DNA from: Valencia hispanica
Taxonomy: Eukaryota; Chordata; Actinopteri; Cyprinodontiformes; Valenciidae
NCBI GenBank assembly: GCA_963556495.2
Contig: OY747712.1
Span: 14,044,235 to 14,108,234 of the forward strand
Direction: 5' to 3'
Length of the DNA: 64,000 nucleotides
The notes beneath the pieces are model-generated. The model was given only the letters and a program-made list of their open reading frames with translations. It was not told where the DNA came from and ran no database searches. The translations under genes and the position numbers were made by a program. Numbering within the stretch: position 1 is the first letter of the stretch; each line of letters starts with the position of its first letter. Below, one piece after another: positions 31,944 to 43,870 of the stretch.

Positions 31944-33536
31944 GTATTCAAAATGGTAGGTGGTTTTAAAAAATAGAATGTTATGAAAAAGTTCATATCG
32001 ATTCATCAGACATAGTGAAATATTTCAAGCCATTATTTATAGTAACTTTGATGAATAATGAAAACTTAAAATTTTATATCTCAGAAAATTTTAATAATGC
32101 ATTAATAAAAAAGGATGTTTTAAACTGGAATATCAGGCTTTTGAAAAGTATGTTCATTTGTGTGCAGTCAATACCTGGTCTGGGCTCCTTTTGCATGAAT
32201 TACTGCATCAAGACCTACTGGAAAATTAAATCGGCAACTCAATGAAGCTCGTCAGCAAAAGGATGCATGAAGTGATATAAAACATCCTGGTTGGATGGCT
32301 GTGTTGACTGGACTTCACAAAAAACCCAGTGGAGCAACACCAGCAGATGACATGGAACCCCAATCCATCACTGACTGTGTAAACTTCACACTGGACTTCA
32401 AACACTGTGGATTCTGTGCCTCTTAATCATCCTCTGGAATCGGGAATCTTGGTTTCCAAAGAAATGCAAATTTGAATTTCATCTGAAAAAAGGACTTTGG
32501 ACCAAAGAGCAACCGTCTGGTTTATTTCCTCTTTAGCCTAGCCGAGGATAGACACCTCTGATACTGTCTCTGGTTCAGACTGGCTTGACATGAGGAATGC
32601 AATATTTGTAACCCGTGTGTAGGATTCGTCTGTGCGTAGTGGCTCTTGATGTGTTGATTTTAGCCTCAGTTCACTTCTTGTCATAGTTCTTAGTAGTTTG
32701 TGTAGTCTTTGAGTTAAAGTTGACTGTGTTTCTGTTATGTCTCCCTCCTCTCTGATGTTCATTAGTGCTTCAAGTCTTATTTAGTTTCCACTTTGTGTTT
32801 ACTGTTTCCTTATGTCTTCTTAGGTTAATCTGTCCAGTCATTTCTTATGTTTTGTTCTTTGCCTCCCTCTCTGTTTCCTCCTTGCCATTTTTCCTCTCTG
32901 CACCAGCTGCTGATTGCCTCCGCCTGTTCTCTCCCTCTCACCTGCAACTGCTTCCCACTAATTAGTCCTCAAGTTTCTCTGCTTTGCTGCATTTGGGTCT
33001 CATCACTGCTATCATGACACTTCTTGTGCGGTTCCCCCAAAATCTTAAATGGATTCGGCTTGATAGCCATCCCTGTTGCTGGTGTACCTTTTACCATCAC
33101 AGTTTTTCCTTCCACTCAGCATTCTATGAAAAAACAACCAGCATTTTTAGCAATGACCTTTTCAGACTCCCCTCCTTGTGGACAATGTCTGTCTTCATCT
33201 GTCCTATCAGCAGTCTTCCCCATGATTGTGTGGCCTACTGACCCAGACTAAAAGACTATTTAGAGACTCAGGAAACCTTTGCAAGGGTCTGAATTAATTA
33301 GCTGATTGGGGTGTGACACCATGAGTTTCCAACTTTTTTCACAATATTCAGATTTTCTGAGAGACTGCATTTTGGGTTTTCATTATCTGTGTGACTTAAT
33401 CATCAAAATTACAAGAAATAAAGGCTTGAAATATTTTATTCTGTGTGACGAATCTATGAATTTCACTCTCTGAAAAGAGTGACAAAAATACTGAACTTTT
33501 TTAAGATATTCTCATTTTTGGAGCTGTCCTTGTATA
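31944..33536 (-). mobile_element. Tc1/mariner element with long inverted repeats, interrupted
   Basis: The left end (AAAAATAGAATGTTATGAAA, AAGTTC, later GTGAAATATTTCAAGCC) matches the complement of the right end (AAAAATGAGAATATCTTAAA, AAGTTC, AAAATATTTCAAGCC) over about 150 bp, including blocks reading TAACTTTGATGA/TAATTTTGATGATTA. The interior is minus-strand transposase debris (about 32240-33200) with no long open frame. A separate repeat is inserted at 32682-33017. Confidence 0.7.
32682..33017. mobile_element. 336-bp repeat inserted in the Tc1-like element
   Basis: Flanked by identical CACTTCTTGT at 32672-32681 and 33018-33027. Removing the insert and one copy restores the surrounding transposon sequence (CAGTTCACTTCTTGT joined to GCGGTTCCCCC). 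The insert contains TTGCTGCATTTGGGTCTCAT near its right end and pyrimidine-rich stretches. It appears related, in opposite orientation, to 36925-37310. Class unknown; 10-bp duplications suit LINE/SINE or some DNA transposons. Confidence 0.65.
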
Positions 33537-33559
33537 GAAGAGTTCATTATTCCTGAATG

Positions 33560-33700
33560 AGTCTAGGCCAGGGTTTTCCAACCCTGGTTCTCAAAGCCCA
33601 CTGCCCTGCATGTTTTAGATGTTATCCCTGCTTTAACACATGTGACTCAGATGCTTGCAGATCATCAAAAAACCTGTCAATAAGCCATCAACTTAAATCA
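33560..33700 (+). repeat. hAT-like terminal repeat fragment
   Basis: CCAGGGTTTTCCAACCCTGG, then TTCTCAAAGCCCACTGCCCT and GCATGTTTTAGATGTT, is a very common fish repeat terminus (CAGGG...CCAACCCTGGTCCTC). No partner end is seen. Confidence 0.5.
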
Positions 33701-35035
33701 AGCCCTCGAGAGCTACTATCCGGCAACTTTTAGATTAATCTCTGCTTCAATACAATTGAATCAATCGACTAAATTGGGCTCCTCTCCCGGTGGTCTGTTC
33801 CATTATGCCCCAATCTCAACTTTGGCAGACACCTGTCAAATTGTTCGGCTCTGTTTGTGTATGCCTATATCGCCGTCTTCTTGAGCATTCTCAGGTCGTG
33901 TCACCAAGATCTGACTTTGTTTTGCATTAGAAAACTCTCACTAGAGTGAACTGCCATAATGAAAACACGATCCAGTGTTAGTGAAAATACGTCGGACATT
34001 ACCGCAGTAATTTAATATTGTCCAATGAAAAACCTAAAATTGTCAGACCTGATGACTGAACTGCTTGAAAACATATTGTCATTTAAAAAATAATTCTTAA
34101 AAACCGGCATGGCTGCACAGCAAAGTGTGATTAAAAATGTGTAATATTTGCAATGGAAAAAAAAAAATGTCTGAGACAAATTAATTTGTGATGTTGCCCA
34201 TGTTCAACAACTTTGTGACCAAAGTCTACAGCAGATGTATCGGTCTTTGATCAGAGACTTTAGGTGACAGACGGGAGCTGAATCATTTAAAATTTAAACC
34301 TGTTTCCATGGTCCTCTTTTCCTCAACAGGTCTCTTTATTTCAGTCAGCTGAGCGACCACACATCACAGCACACTTTGACTGCAGCGCATCCAAGCTGAG
34401 AGTTTGAATAAATAACAGTATTTATTAATGTGGCTCAGACCTGCTGTGTTTAACGCTTGAGTGAGTTTTAATTAATTGCGTCATATTCAAAATATTTAAA
34501 GGTATTAATTCTTCAATTTTAAAGTTCACATACAGTACACTTAAAAATGCCTCATTAAGACTGCTGAGCAGGGATGTATCTGAGAAGCTTATAAAGAGGG
34601 CTAAATGGGGGCCAGTGATGATGTTGGGGTGTCACCAAAATACAAAGGTGGCAGGGTCTAAACTGAGTGACAAACACAACATAAAGGTCAAAGACTGAAG
34701 TACACATAAATACAGAAAACGTAAATAATGCTAACTAATTGACACTATTTATGTTCTTACTCCAGTTAATATTCATTAAAAAATATTATACATAAGATTT
34801 TGTTCATCAGTGGGGTTTGTGGGGGTAACCTAATCTGATGTAGCCTATGTTTTTGACTCATCAAATTTACATTTGATTTATGGGAGTTTGTGATAAAGTA
34901 GGCAACTTAATAAATTCACAACAGAAGGAGCTGTTGCAGAAAGCAGGGTTGGATTAGAATCACTGACTAATCAAGAACTCATTTAACAGTTTGACTGATT
35001 TATTGACTAGGCTACTGAATAATTAGCTGCAGCTC
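33701..35035. other. No gene seen
   Basis: No feature recognised apart from an A9 run near 34159. Confidence 0.45.
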
Positions 35036-35040
35036 TAGGA

Positions 35041-35290
35041 TGCAAGGCAAGGCAATTTTATTTGTATAGCACACTTTCAACAACAAGGTAATTCAAGGTG
35101 CTTTACATGATTAAGTGGTAAAATAAAAATAGCAGTAAAACACAGATAAAGCATATAAAGTAAAAACAGCAATAAAGCAAGAAGCACACACGGATACATC
35201 AAGGCATTTAAAAGCAGCAGTAAAACAACAAAAATACACAAAACATGATACAACAAAGCATTACTCAAAGGCAACTCTAAACAGATACGT
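35041..35290 (-). repeat. L2-type LINE 3' tail, minus strand
   Basis: TGCAAGGCAAGGCAATTTTA, TTTGTATAGCACA, AAGGTAATTCAAGGTGCTTT and ACATGATTAAG are the complement of the L2 end seen at 12642-12690, followed by about 150 bp of its 3' untranslated region. Confidence 0.7.
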
Positions 35291-35353
35291 AATAAATAGT
35301 GTAAAGTACATCAGAGTTTAAAGAGAATGAATTTGACTAAAGTTAGTAATAAT

Positions 35354-36175
35354 TTAAAGGTCCCGTGTGATTTTTTTTTTACTTGTTTACTTTCAAATTC
35401 TGTGAATCCCATTCACAAACTTGTCCTTTTTCAATAATATTTCTCACCAATGTATCTGCTCTAAGTATTACTATCAACTTTTTACATTTTACACAGTCAT
35501 GCGCCATCTTGAAATACGGTAGCTGTTTAGGGACATGCACGATATAATGCTCCGTGTTTCGCATCCTCTCTTGAAAACACAGATCTTCGAGAAGTTGTAG
35601 TGGTTTTCACTTCTCCCTCTAAACGTTGTGTGGAGGATGGCGCCGGTTCTCTCTGTGGCGGCCTGGCTGGTTTGGGAAAATTCTGCTCCTTCCTCTTGGG
35701 TAGCCAGCCCTGCTTCAACCGCATGTGAGACACCTCTGCCTGTCTCAACTGATGCTGAATAGTCGGAGGATATGTGAGCCCGTTTCCAGAGGGGGAAAAA
35801 AATACTCCAGATTCCACTACCTTGTATATATCGAAAATAAACAAATAAATAGCCCCATATATTTAAAATAAACAAAACAATATAGTTTGCTTGTTACATT
35901 AGCTTGGAATCATTACAAATTTGCTAGTTGCTGTTAGCCATGAAATACAGCAAACATAGCTAACATAAAAAACAGTTTTTATTACTCAACACATATTTAG
36001 ATAAAATTTAGAAAAGAACACAGATTAAAAGAACAGACCTGATCGATGGATTGAAAGCTGGAAGTCGTTGAAGACATATTGCCTTTTTGATGCATGTGTG
36101 CGAAAGAAGCTGCAAAACCTACTCTTAACTGCGTGGTGCTAAAGAGTCCAACTTTTTTACACACTGTACCTTTAA
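35354..36175. mobile_element. TTAA-flanked nonautonomous DNA transposon, 822 bp
   Basis: Left end TTAAAGGTCCCGTGTG and right end (complement) TTAAAGGTACAGTGTG match at 14 of 16 positions, with TTAA at both edges. The interior has no recognisable domain. The 128-codon minus-strand frame (35875-35489) shows no motif. Distinct from the element at 17979-19538, which uses AGCAACACT after its TTAA. Confidence 0.65.
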
Positions 36176-36319
36176 GTAACAAAAATATTAGGACCTACAT
36201 ATTTAATAAGAAACACATTATATGTGTGAGACAATAAATACTTGTGTATATACCCACAAATAAATAGATACAGATCTGCAACACGCTTTGTCCTACACGT
36301 TTCAACAATATCATGAGTG

Positions 36320-36440
36320 AGACACTCCCACATCTACCCGTTTGGCAGATGTGACTAAAAGGTTTTTTGCGCTAAGGGGGGTGGGGCACCACAACACATT
36401 TGTGCTTAGGGCACCCAAACGGGTAGCACCGGCCCTGAAC
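36320..36440 (-). repeat. DNA-transposon end fragment (CAGGGCCGGTGC)
   Basis: On the minus strand CAGGGCCGGTGCTACCCGTT, then TGGGTGCCCTAAGCACAAA and GTGGTGCCCCACCCCC, a repeat end frequently seen in fish genomes, probably hAT-type. Single end only. Confidence 0.45.
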
Positions 36441-36924
36441 ACCACAGCAATAACCCACTTCAAAAGTCAAACCTTTAGAGTGTGTGGAAAGTGCATCCAT
36501 GTAAATATTGAGCAGTTTGGATTTCACTTCTGGATCAATACTGAAGCAATTTGGACACTAATGTCATCAGCTCTGCTTTTTTTATTACGGCTGCCAGGAC
36601 AGCCTTGAATATTTAGTCAAAAGAAATTCAGCATTTTGAAGGATTTCTTCATTTATATTTTATTGTAGGATGGTTCAAGTAATATAAGATTTTTAAGAGA
36701 TTATCAACTTGTTTTTTTGTTTTGTTTTTTATCCAAGTGCATTTTTGTTCTGAGCTGAAACCTCTGGGGTAGTTGTGATATTTCTTTAAAAGTCTGGTCG
36801 AAATACAGACCATTCACCTGTTCAAAAGTTCACTTCCACTCATCAATGACATGAATGCCACCATTCTTTTCCAATGATGGACTTGAACCACATGCATCTC
36901 AAGATGATGATAAAGTACTAATTT
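36441..36924. other. No gene seen
   Basis: AT-rich without recognisable features. Confidence 0.45.
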
Positions 36925-37310
36925 TGTGTGTGATAGGGAGCCAAATGCAGGAAGGATGCAAGGCAAAAGGAATTCTGACTTTTATTGAACTGAAAATCCC
37001 AAAACTTGAATTGGGGCTAACTGGAGGAAACCAAAAGACCAACCAAGAGAAGCAGGACAACTTGACAAAGAACTAAAAAGACCTGGAAGTTATATACACA
37101 GGGAGGAGTGGTTGCTGAACAAGAACCAGGTGGTTGGTACATTACCAAACAGAAGAGTGGCAATAAATAGTAGACCAAAAGTGACAAAGCAGCTGGGCAA
37201 GAGGTGTGACATCAAAACAAGAAGAACATGCACAAGAGAAACCAGATTACCAAAATAAAACAGGAACTGCAGCTCAAGCAGAGAAAAACATAATCAAACT
37301 AGGGCTGAAT
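36925..37310. repeat. Interspersed repeat, same family as 32682-33017
   Basis: Starts GTGTGATAGGGAGCCAAATG, then CAGGAAGG, ACTTTTATTGAACTGAAAAT, AACCAGATTACCAAAATAAA and ACAGGAACTGCAG. The beginning resembles the complement of the right end of the 336-bp insert. Boundaries are approximate. Confidence 0.4.
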
Positions 37311-37325
37311 CATTAAGTGTAAATA

Positions 37326-38602
37326 AAGTAAACTCAGCAAAAAAAGAAACATCCTCTGACTTTCAACTGTTTTTACTTTCAGTAAACTTAGTGTGTAAAT
37401 ATTTGAATGAACACTAAAAGTGTCAACACCATAAGACACAAACTAAAAATGTTTCACAGACATGTGACTAACAGAAATCAAAATCAAAAGTACCAGTCAG
37501 TATCTGGTGTGGCCACCAGCTGCTTGAAGTACTGCAGTGCATCTCCTCCTCATGGACTGGACCAGATTTGTCAGTTCTTGCTGTGAGATGTTACCCCACT
37601 CTTCCACCAAGGCACTTGCGAGTTCCTTGACATTTCTGGGGAAATGGCCCTAGCCCTCACCCTGCGATCCAACAGGTCCCAGACGTGCTCAATGGGATTG
37701 AGATCCGGGCTCTTCGCTGGCCATGGTAGAACACTGACATTGCTGTCATGCAGAAACTCACGCACAGAACGAGCAGCATGGCTGGTGGCATTGTCCTGCT
37801 GGAGGATCATGTCCGGATGAGCATGCATAAAGGGTACCACATGAGGGAGGAGGATGTCTTCCTTGTACCGCAAGGCATTGAGATTGCCTGCAATGACAAC
37901 AAGCTCAGTCCGATGGTGATGTGATATACCACCCCTGACCATGACGGACCCCCCACCTCCAAATCGATCCCGCTCCAGGGTACAGGCCTCGGTGTAACGC
38001 TCATTCCTTCCACGATAAACACGAATCCGTCCATCACCGGTGGTGAGACAAAACCGTGACTCATCAGTGAAGAGCACTTTTTGCCACTCCTGTCTGGTCC
38101 AGCGAAGGTGGGTTTGTGCCCATAGGCGGCGTTGTTGCTGGTGATGTCTGGTAAGGACCTGCCTTACAACAGGCCTACAAGCCCTCAGTCCAGCCTCTCT
38201 CAGCCTATTGCGGACAGTCTGAGCACTGATGGAGGGATTGTGTGTTCCTGGTATGACTCGGGCAGTTGTTGTGGCCATCCTGTACCTGTCACGCAGGTGT
38301 GATATTCGGATGTACCGATCCTGTGCAGGTGTTGTTACAAGTGGTCTTCCACTGCGAGGATGATCAGCCGTCCTCATGCCTCCCTGCAGCATGCCTAATG
38401 CACGTTCATGCAGATGAGCAGGGACCCTGGGCATCTTTGTTTGGGTGTTTTTCACAGTCGGTAGACAAGTCTCTTTACTGTCCTGCGTTTTTAGAACTGT
38501 GACCTTAAATGCCTACTTTCTGTAAGCTGTTAAGGTCTTAACGACCATTCCACAGGTGCATGTTAATTAATTGATTATGGTTAATTGAACATGCATGGAA
38601 AA
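37326..38602 (-). mobile_element. Tc1-like element with one terminus lost
   Basis: The transposase-3' end has the inverted repeat AACTCAGCAAAAAAAGAAAC followed by ATCCTCTGACTTTCAACTG. The other side stops near 38602 (after CATGGAAAACATTGTTTA), and no complementary TTTCTTTTTTTGCTGAGTT is found, so one terminus is missing and the copy should not be mobilisable. The new sequence that follows is the 42-bp minisatellite. Confidence 0.8.
37571..38434 (-). pseudogene. Tc1-like DDE transposase with HTH deletion and C-terminal frameshift
   Basis: Cut-and-paste transposase. From the ATG at 38434 (MPRVPAHLHERALGMLQGG) the frame reads about 287 codons. DDE motifs are intact: FTDESRF (first Asp), ILQQDNATSHAA (second Asp) and SPDLNPIEHVWD (Glu), with exactly 34 residues between the second Asp and the Glu, so DD34E. 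Two defects appear relative to the family as I remember it. The first helix-turn-helix is missing, MRTAD passing directly to HPRSGRP with about 27 residues absent. After RRVRARAIS a frameshift occurs; the proper ending (EEWGNISQQELTNLVQS onward, to a stop near 37497) is still readable in another frame. Not expected to bind its termini or be active. Confidence 0.9.
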
Positions 38603-38616
38603 CATTGTTTAGCCCA

Positions 38617-39150
38617 CAGGCCACCAGATCTATCAAGGAGTTTTGGGAAAACGCCTTGGAAGTTGCCAGATCTTCAATCGGCATCTTAAGAAGAGAGCCC
38701 CAACGATGCTGGATCCTATACGGAGAAACTCAAGGAAGTTGGAAGAGAGTCTTCGGAGAATGAGTTCAAGGGATGCATAAAGGAGTTTGAGGCAGGTGAC
38801 CCAGAGCTCCACAGATCCATTGAAAAGTCTTGAAAGTGTGACGTGGATATCACTGGATCAACTTGAGGACTCTTGGAAGGGTAACGCAGAGGTCCCTGGA
38901 TACAATGAAGAGTTTAGGGAATAGAAACCAAAGATTACGGACCCTCAGGTGAGTCTTGGAAGGACGACCAGGAGATCCCCGGATCTAAAGAAGAGTCTGG
39001 CGAACTACATATCGGATCCATCGAGAGGTTTGGGAAGGAGGATCCAGAAGTCTGCGGATCCATCAAAAAGCCTCCAAGAGGGTAAACTGAAGGCTTCAGG
39101 ACCTGTCAGAAGACTTCTAGAGGGTAACCTGCGGCCTGCTAGATCTAATG
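38617..39150. repeat. Degenerate ~42-bp minisatellite
   Basis: About a dozen units aligned on CGGATCCAT, then GAAGAGTCTTGGAAGGGTAA and C-A-GAGGTCC. Starts of units are seen near 38825, 38868, 38911, 38937, 38975, 39011, 39053 and 39095. Copies are diverged, with a few longer or shorter units. Because 42 is a multiple of three, frames read repeated 14-residue patterns (38949-39197), but there is no evidence of a gene. Confidence 0.7.
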
Positions 39151-41175
39151 ATCCAAGCTCACAACAAAACCTAAACACATGGAAAAAAACACCCTGAAGT
39201 ACAGAACAAAACCTCCAAAAGACCACAAGGATGTTAAGATAATAAAAAAAGAGTATTCAGCAGAGTTTGTGAGACATAAATGTCACTGAAATAATTTGCT
39301 TCCCTTAAAAATATAATTAAAGTCATTGTTTTTGTATTTCTGAAATTAAGCTACAAGTGCGTCAGGAGCAGCTTAACCCGAGGCTCCATTTGACCCAGAG
39401 ATTTTATCAATAAGTTCCCTCTCAAGGACTGGATAAATAATGAATCAAAGGCAAATGTTACTTAAGATCTGCTCAGCAGGCCTGGTCTTCAAACGGCACA
39501 AACAAATCAGCGGCTGACATGTTTTGGGGCTGCTTTTATTGATTGTCTTCGGCTCCGACTGCTCCCACATGGACCTCAGGAGGGTAAAAAATCCAGCCCG
39601 TCTGGATCGCCGCTGAAAAGGGCAACTTCAGGCCAGAGGCTTTCTGCTTTTAGCTGTTTACTTTTCTTATTTTTGTAAACTGAATCACTCCTTCTGGTGA
39701 TTCATTACATCGCGAGCAGGACCTTTGCTGCTGTAAGTTTCCTTCCTCCGAAGCACAGGGAGGGTCACTGGGATCGTTTTTGACTACTTCCATCATTCCC
39801 TTCCTCATCTGCTCCTCCTGCATTATGCACTGCAAGGAAAAAACAGCTCTCTTCTCAATAAAATCATAAAAGTATGAAAGACAATTTCTTTTTTTCTTTC
39901 TTTAGCTTATGATGTTTTCTGCTTGCTTTTTATTTGTTTGTTTACAATTTTTCCCTTGGAGTACCAATGAATAATCTTAGGTGAATGCTGGAGGGTTTTT
40001 AGGGACTGACAAGTAAATTTCAAGACATTTTTAAATTGTGAAATCCTTTTCACTGCAATAATTTCCGAAGGGTCCCAAAAGTAAATATTTGCATGAATCA
40101 AAATGGACAGATAAAAGGAAAAAAAAGCTTTAGGAGCTTCACTGTTAGTAGATGTTTGAAATTAAGGGAAAACGTCTAAAATTAGGCTCCAGTAAACACT
40201 GTATGAGTCACCACAGGCTTCTTGTATACACTGGAGCTTTTTCAAATACCCCTCTTAATTATATTTTTAATGTTGGAGTTTTTTAATACCTCAAACCTAA
40301 AATGACAGAGAGGAAAAACATGAGTTTAGGTATTTTTATGTGTTTACCAGCTAATCTCGCTCTGTGAGATGTAGGCTAATGAAACACTTTGTTGACGACA
40401 GAAAAAACATCCACTGCGAGCAACTGCATCCTTTGCTGAAATGTTTCTGTCCAGACAAGGGTCTTTTATGATGACGGATGATGGATCCGTAGGGAAAAAC
40501 TGCTTTCTGAACACAGCTAAGAGGATGTGAGCAATGGGATGAAATGTTCAGGCAGGAAAACGACTGTCTTTTCCTTTTCCTGCTCCAGCTGACTCAGGAT
40601 GTTTTAAAGTCTGAATGCAATGCAACTTCTGTGGCTCGATCATCCTACCGATGTCAGAAAGCTCTGTGGTGTTTTAAAAACCCCCACTCTATTCCCAAGT
40701 AGTCAGACTTTTTGTAATCTTTTAAAAATGGTTGTGATCAGTCGTTCCCCAGGTTTTCTGAAGATCTTTCAAAGCTTCTTTTTTTAAAATATATATTTAT
40801 TTTACTTTTACTCCTTTTTATACTTATTTTCCAGCCAAGTCATTGTATCTGACTATAACAGAATATTGTATATAGCATATGTATGTTGTCTCTTTAGGAA
40901 ACAGAAAATAAAAGCAAAGACCTGGCACAGGACCCGAGAGACACAGTGCTCTCTCAAACTTATATCTTTCAATTTAATAAGGCAAAGATAAGCGGAGTAA
41001 ATGCAAAAATCTGTTGTTTTAAGAAAATAATAATAATTTCCTTTATTATTAAAAAACTATCCAAACCAACCGAGCCCTGTGTGACAGTATAATTGCCCAA
41101 CTTGCTAAATCATGAATTGGGTATGATTATCAACACTTTCGTGGTTCAGTTTCATTAGCCACATCTTAGAAAGCT
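39151..41175. other. No gene seen
   Basis: No coding exon or clear repeat. Codon-like stretches are short and broken. Confidence 0.45.
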
Positions 41176-41345
41176 CTGTGGTGGGTAGAGTAGTCAAAAA
41201 TTGTACTCAAGTAAGAGTAGCACTACTTCAACATATTTTTTTACTCAAGTAAAAGTAAAAAGTAGCCGTCCAAGAAATTACTCAAGTAAGAGTAAAAAAG
41301 TATTTGGTGAAAAGGCTACTGGAGTACTGAGTAACTGATCATGTC
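41176..41345 (+). mobile_element. Tol2-like hAT terminal fragment
   Basis: CTGTGGTGGGTAGAGTAG, then TTGTACTCAAGTAAGAGTAG, TTTTTACTCAAGTAAAAGTA and CCAAGAAATTACTCAAGTAA. Same family as the end at 25560-25734, with more complete ACTCAAGTA sub-terminal repeats. The opposite terminus is not visible. Confidence 0.6.
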
Positions 41346-42249
41346 TGATTTAATATTCAAAATTGTATCATCAGACACAAAAATACAAAGTAATGTGCAA
41401 ATTCTGGTATTTTTAGACCAAAATGAAAAGAATTATACAAATAAATAACGTTAATGTAAAATAACAAATTTTAATTATTGATTATTGAAAATAAGCAAGC
41501 GATTGCCTGATAACGTTTGTTTTCCTTGTACATTTAAAGTCAAGGAGGAGGACTTGATATCGGATTTTCTGTTTTATTTACTAAATCATGCCTCGAGTCA
41601 GTTTAGGGACTTTTAGACTTTTAGAAGGTTGTGATTTTGTCACATTATTGAAGGAAACCCACAAACTCCAAAACTGGAAACAAAACGTCCTGTAGAACAA
41701 GGCTCAGGGAGGGCAGTTCTGTGTGAGAGAGAAGAGAAGGTTAATAGTTTTGTGTCGTGAAAGGAAACATCTGCAGCTGCTACACTGCACATCCTCCTGT
41801 GCAGGTCAGAGCTCGCATCACGGTGATGCAGTTCAGCTTGGATGCATTCAATTTACTGAGTGAAGACAACAAAGGAAGATTGTAGCTGTTTGAGCTGAGC
41901 TTCAAATTATGAAACATATCTACTTACCATATCATGAGCTGGGCGTGTTTTTGATAGATCCTTTATAATCGTTTCATGAACTGAAATTAAACGTTCTTGC
42001 CTCTATATGAACAGTATCAGATCTACTACAGTCCCTTGTAAGTGTTCAAGCTTCTCGAGCTTTTTCAAGTTTCTCCACATTATAGCCACAGGTTTCGCAT
42101 TTGGGAGACATTAGACTGGAGGAATGCGTTAGAGAAATAGAGGTGCGTTAGAGTTCGAGTTTGGCCCAGCTTGGGGCACCTGTGTGATCCTGGCGGGATC
42201 CTTTAGTAGAATACAAGAAAACGACTATTGGGACTGAAGCCTCATCCTT
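41346..42249. other. No gene seen
   Basis: Could be interior of the hAT element at its start; no open frame or domain. Confidence 0.4.
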
Positions 42250-42900
42250 ATTTAAACCAAGAAGATACTTACTTCCACATACCCCTTCCCTAAACAGTAG
42301 ATTTGTGGAGTTCACAGCAAAAAGTTGTGCTGTCAGCAGATTCTCTCACCTGAGCTATGGATCTCTGCAGGTCCTCCAGAGTTACCGTGGGCCTCCTGGC
42401 TGCTTCTCTAATTAATGCTCGCCCCTCCCCAGCCTGTCTGTTTACATGGACGACCATATCCCGGTAGGTGTCCAGTTGTGCCACACTCTTTTCATGTTCA
42501 GATAGTAGATTGGTCAGAGCTCTGGGAGATGTTTAAAGCTTGGGATATTGTTTAGTAACCTAACTCTACTTTGAACTTCTCCACAAACTTAAACCTGTTT
42601 GAATGATGCTGTGTGCTCATTAATGTTCTCTATAAAAAAAAAACAACAACCTCTCAGGCCTTCACAGAACAGCTGCATTTATTCTCCGTACAGAGGGAGT
42701 TCATTTATTCATTATTTGACTTCTGAAGGAGATTGTTTGTGCTTGATTTTCTTGTATAGGTGTGGCATCAGGATAACGGGGACTCAATACATATTTATTC
42801 TACACTTTTCAGATGTTTGTTTGTTTGCTAAATATTCCTTAAAACCCACAAGTTTGTGGTTGTAATGTGACAAAAAATTGCCATGTAGTTCATTATTAAA
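42250..42900 (-). pseudogene. Tc1-like element remnant (HTH region and leader)
   Basis: Minus-strand frame 42484-42290 reads RALIREAARRPTVTLEDLQR and ends ELHKSTV, matching the second helix-turn-helix of Tc1-like transposases. Upstream of it in transposon orientation (42500-42900) the sequence resembles the leader and terminus of the same class (AAAGCTTGGGATATT, GACTTCTGAAGGAGATTG, GTTTGTGGTTGTAATGTGAC). The catalytic domain is absent. Confidence 0.5.
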
Positions 42901-43479
42901 CTGAGGCTGTGCTGCGTTGTGCAAGATGGTTTTTACACCGGTAGGCGTCGCTGTGTCTCTTTAATAAGTTGCCAAATTTAATGATAAGTCAACATCTCAT
43001 GAAGTGAACATTCTCATTTGGTGTTCACTGATTTAACGAACTGGTATAGTTATAAAAAAAACGCATATAAAGACACACAAACCACGGATCACTTTATGGT
43101 TTCCCAGCTGTTATCTTTTTGTTTATTTTTATGTTTGTGGTATTGTTTTACTCGCGTCCTGGTCCACCCACCTCTTGGTTCCAATTATCTCAGGAGGCTG
43201 GGCAGACCTCCAGTCGCTCACTTCTGATTGGCTGGAGCGGCTGTCCCTCTCAGGCTCGTCCGGTATCCTCTTGTTGGACTACACAGTCAACGGCAGAAGT
43301 CAGAAAGTCAAATTTCTGGAAGGGGGGCTCCAGGCACAAATGTGGACTTACCCGCTGTTTTTGCGTCTTATTCCAACCATCCAGAGCTCGAGAGTGTAAA
43401 TAAGACCGATTACAAGTTCTGTAGTTTGTAGTTAAAAGTTTTCTTGTGGTTCTAAAGTAGGTTAATTGGACTTGCGGAC

Positions 43480-43870
43480 TTGTTGGCTCCTCTCTCCGGT
43501 TGTTTTGCGCGCCGTTCCAGCGCAGCTCGCCTGCGCACCTGAATCCGCCACCATGACCTCAGCGCATCTCTGCATCTAAAGTTATCATGCTGGCAACGTT
43601 AAGGACCGACACCCCCTGCTGTGGCGACCCTCGGTGAATGCGCTTGTTCCCTGCCTGTGGAATGGCCGGAGTCCAGGTGTCTGCAGCAGCGGAGAGCCGC
43701 TGTGGCCGCCCGGAGGAGCCAGCCGGGATCTGAGAGAGCGCATCGGACTGGGATGCAAGAGAGAGCCTGACCACAGAGGGACAATCTCCGGCTTCTTTTT
43801 ACCTGGACTCTGTACGGGACGCCCGGAGCCATGGCCTCTCAGATGGTGTGCGGGCTGATCTTTCGGCTGC
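43480..43870 (+). promoter_or_regulatory. CpG-rich leader and probable promoter with three uORFs
   Basis: The densest CpG stretch in the window (TTTTGCGCGCCGTTCCAGCG and onward). No TATA box is seen, as expected for a CpG-type promoter. Three ATG-initiated short frames precede the likely start: 43553-43579 (MTSAHLCI, strong context GCCACCATGA), 43638-43733 (31 codons) and 43753-43770 (5 codons). If transcription begins upstream of them, they would be expected to dampen translation of the main frame. Confidence 0.5.
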
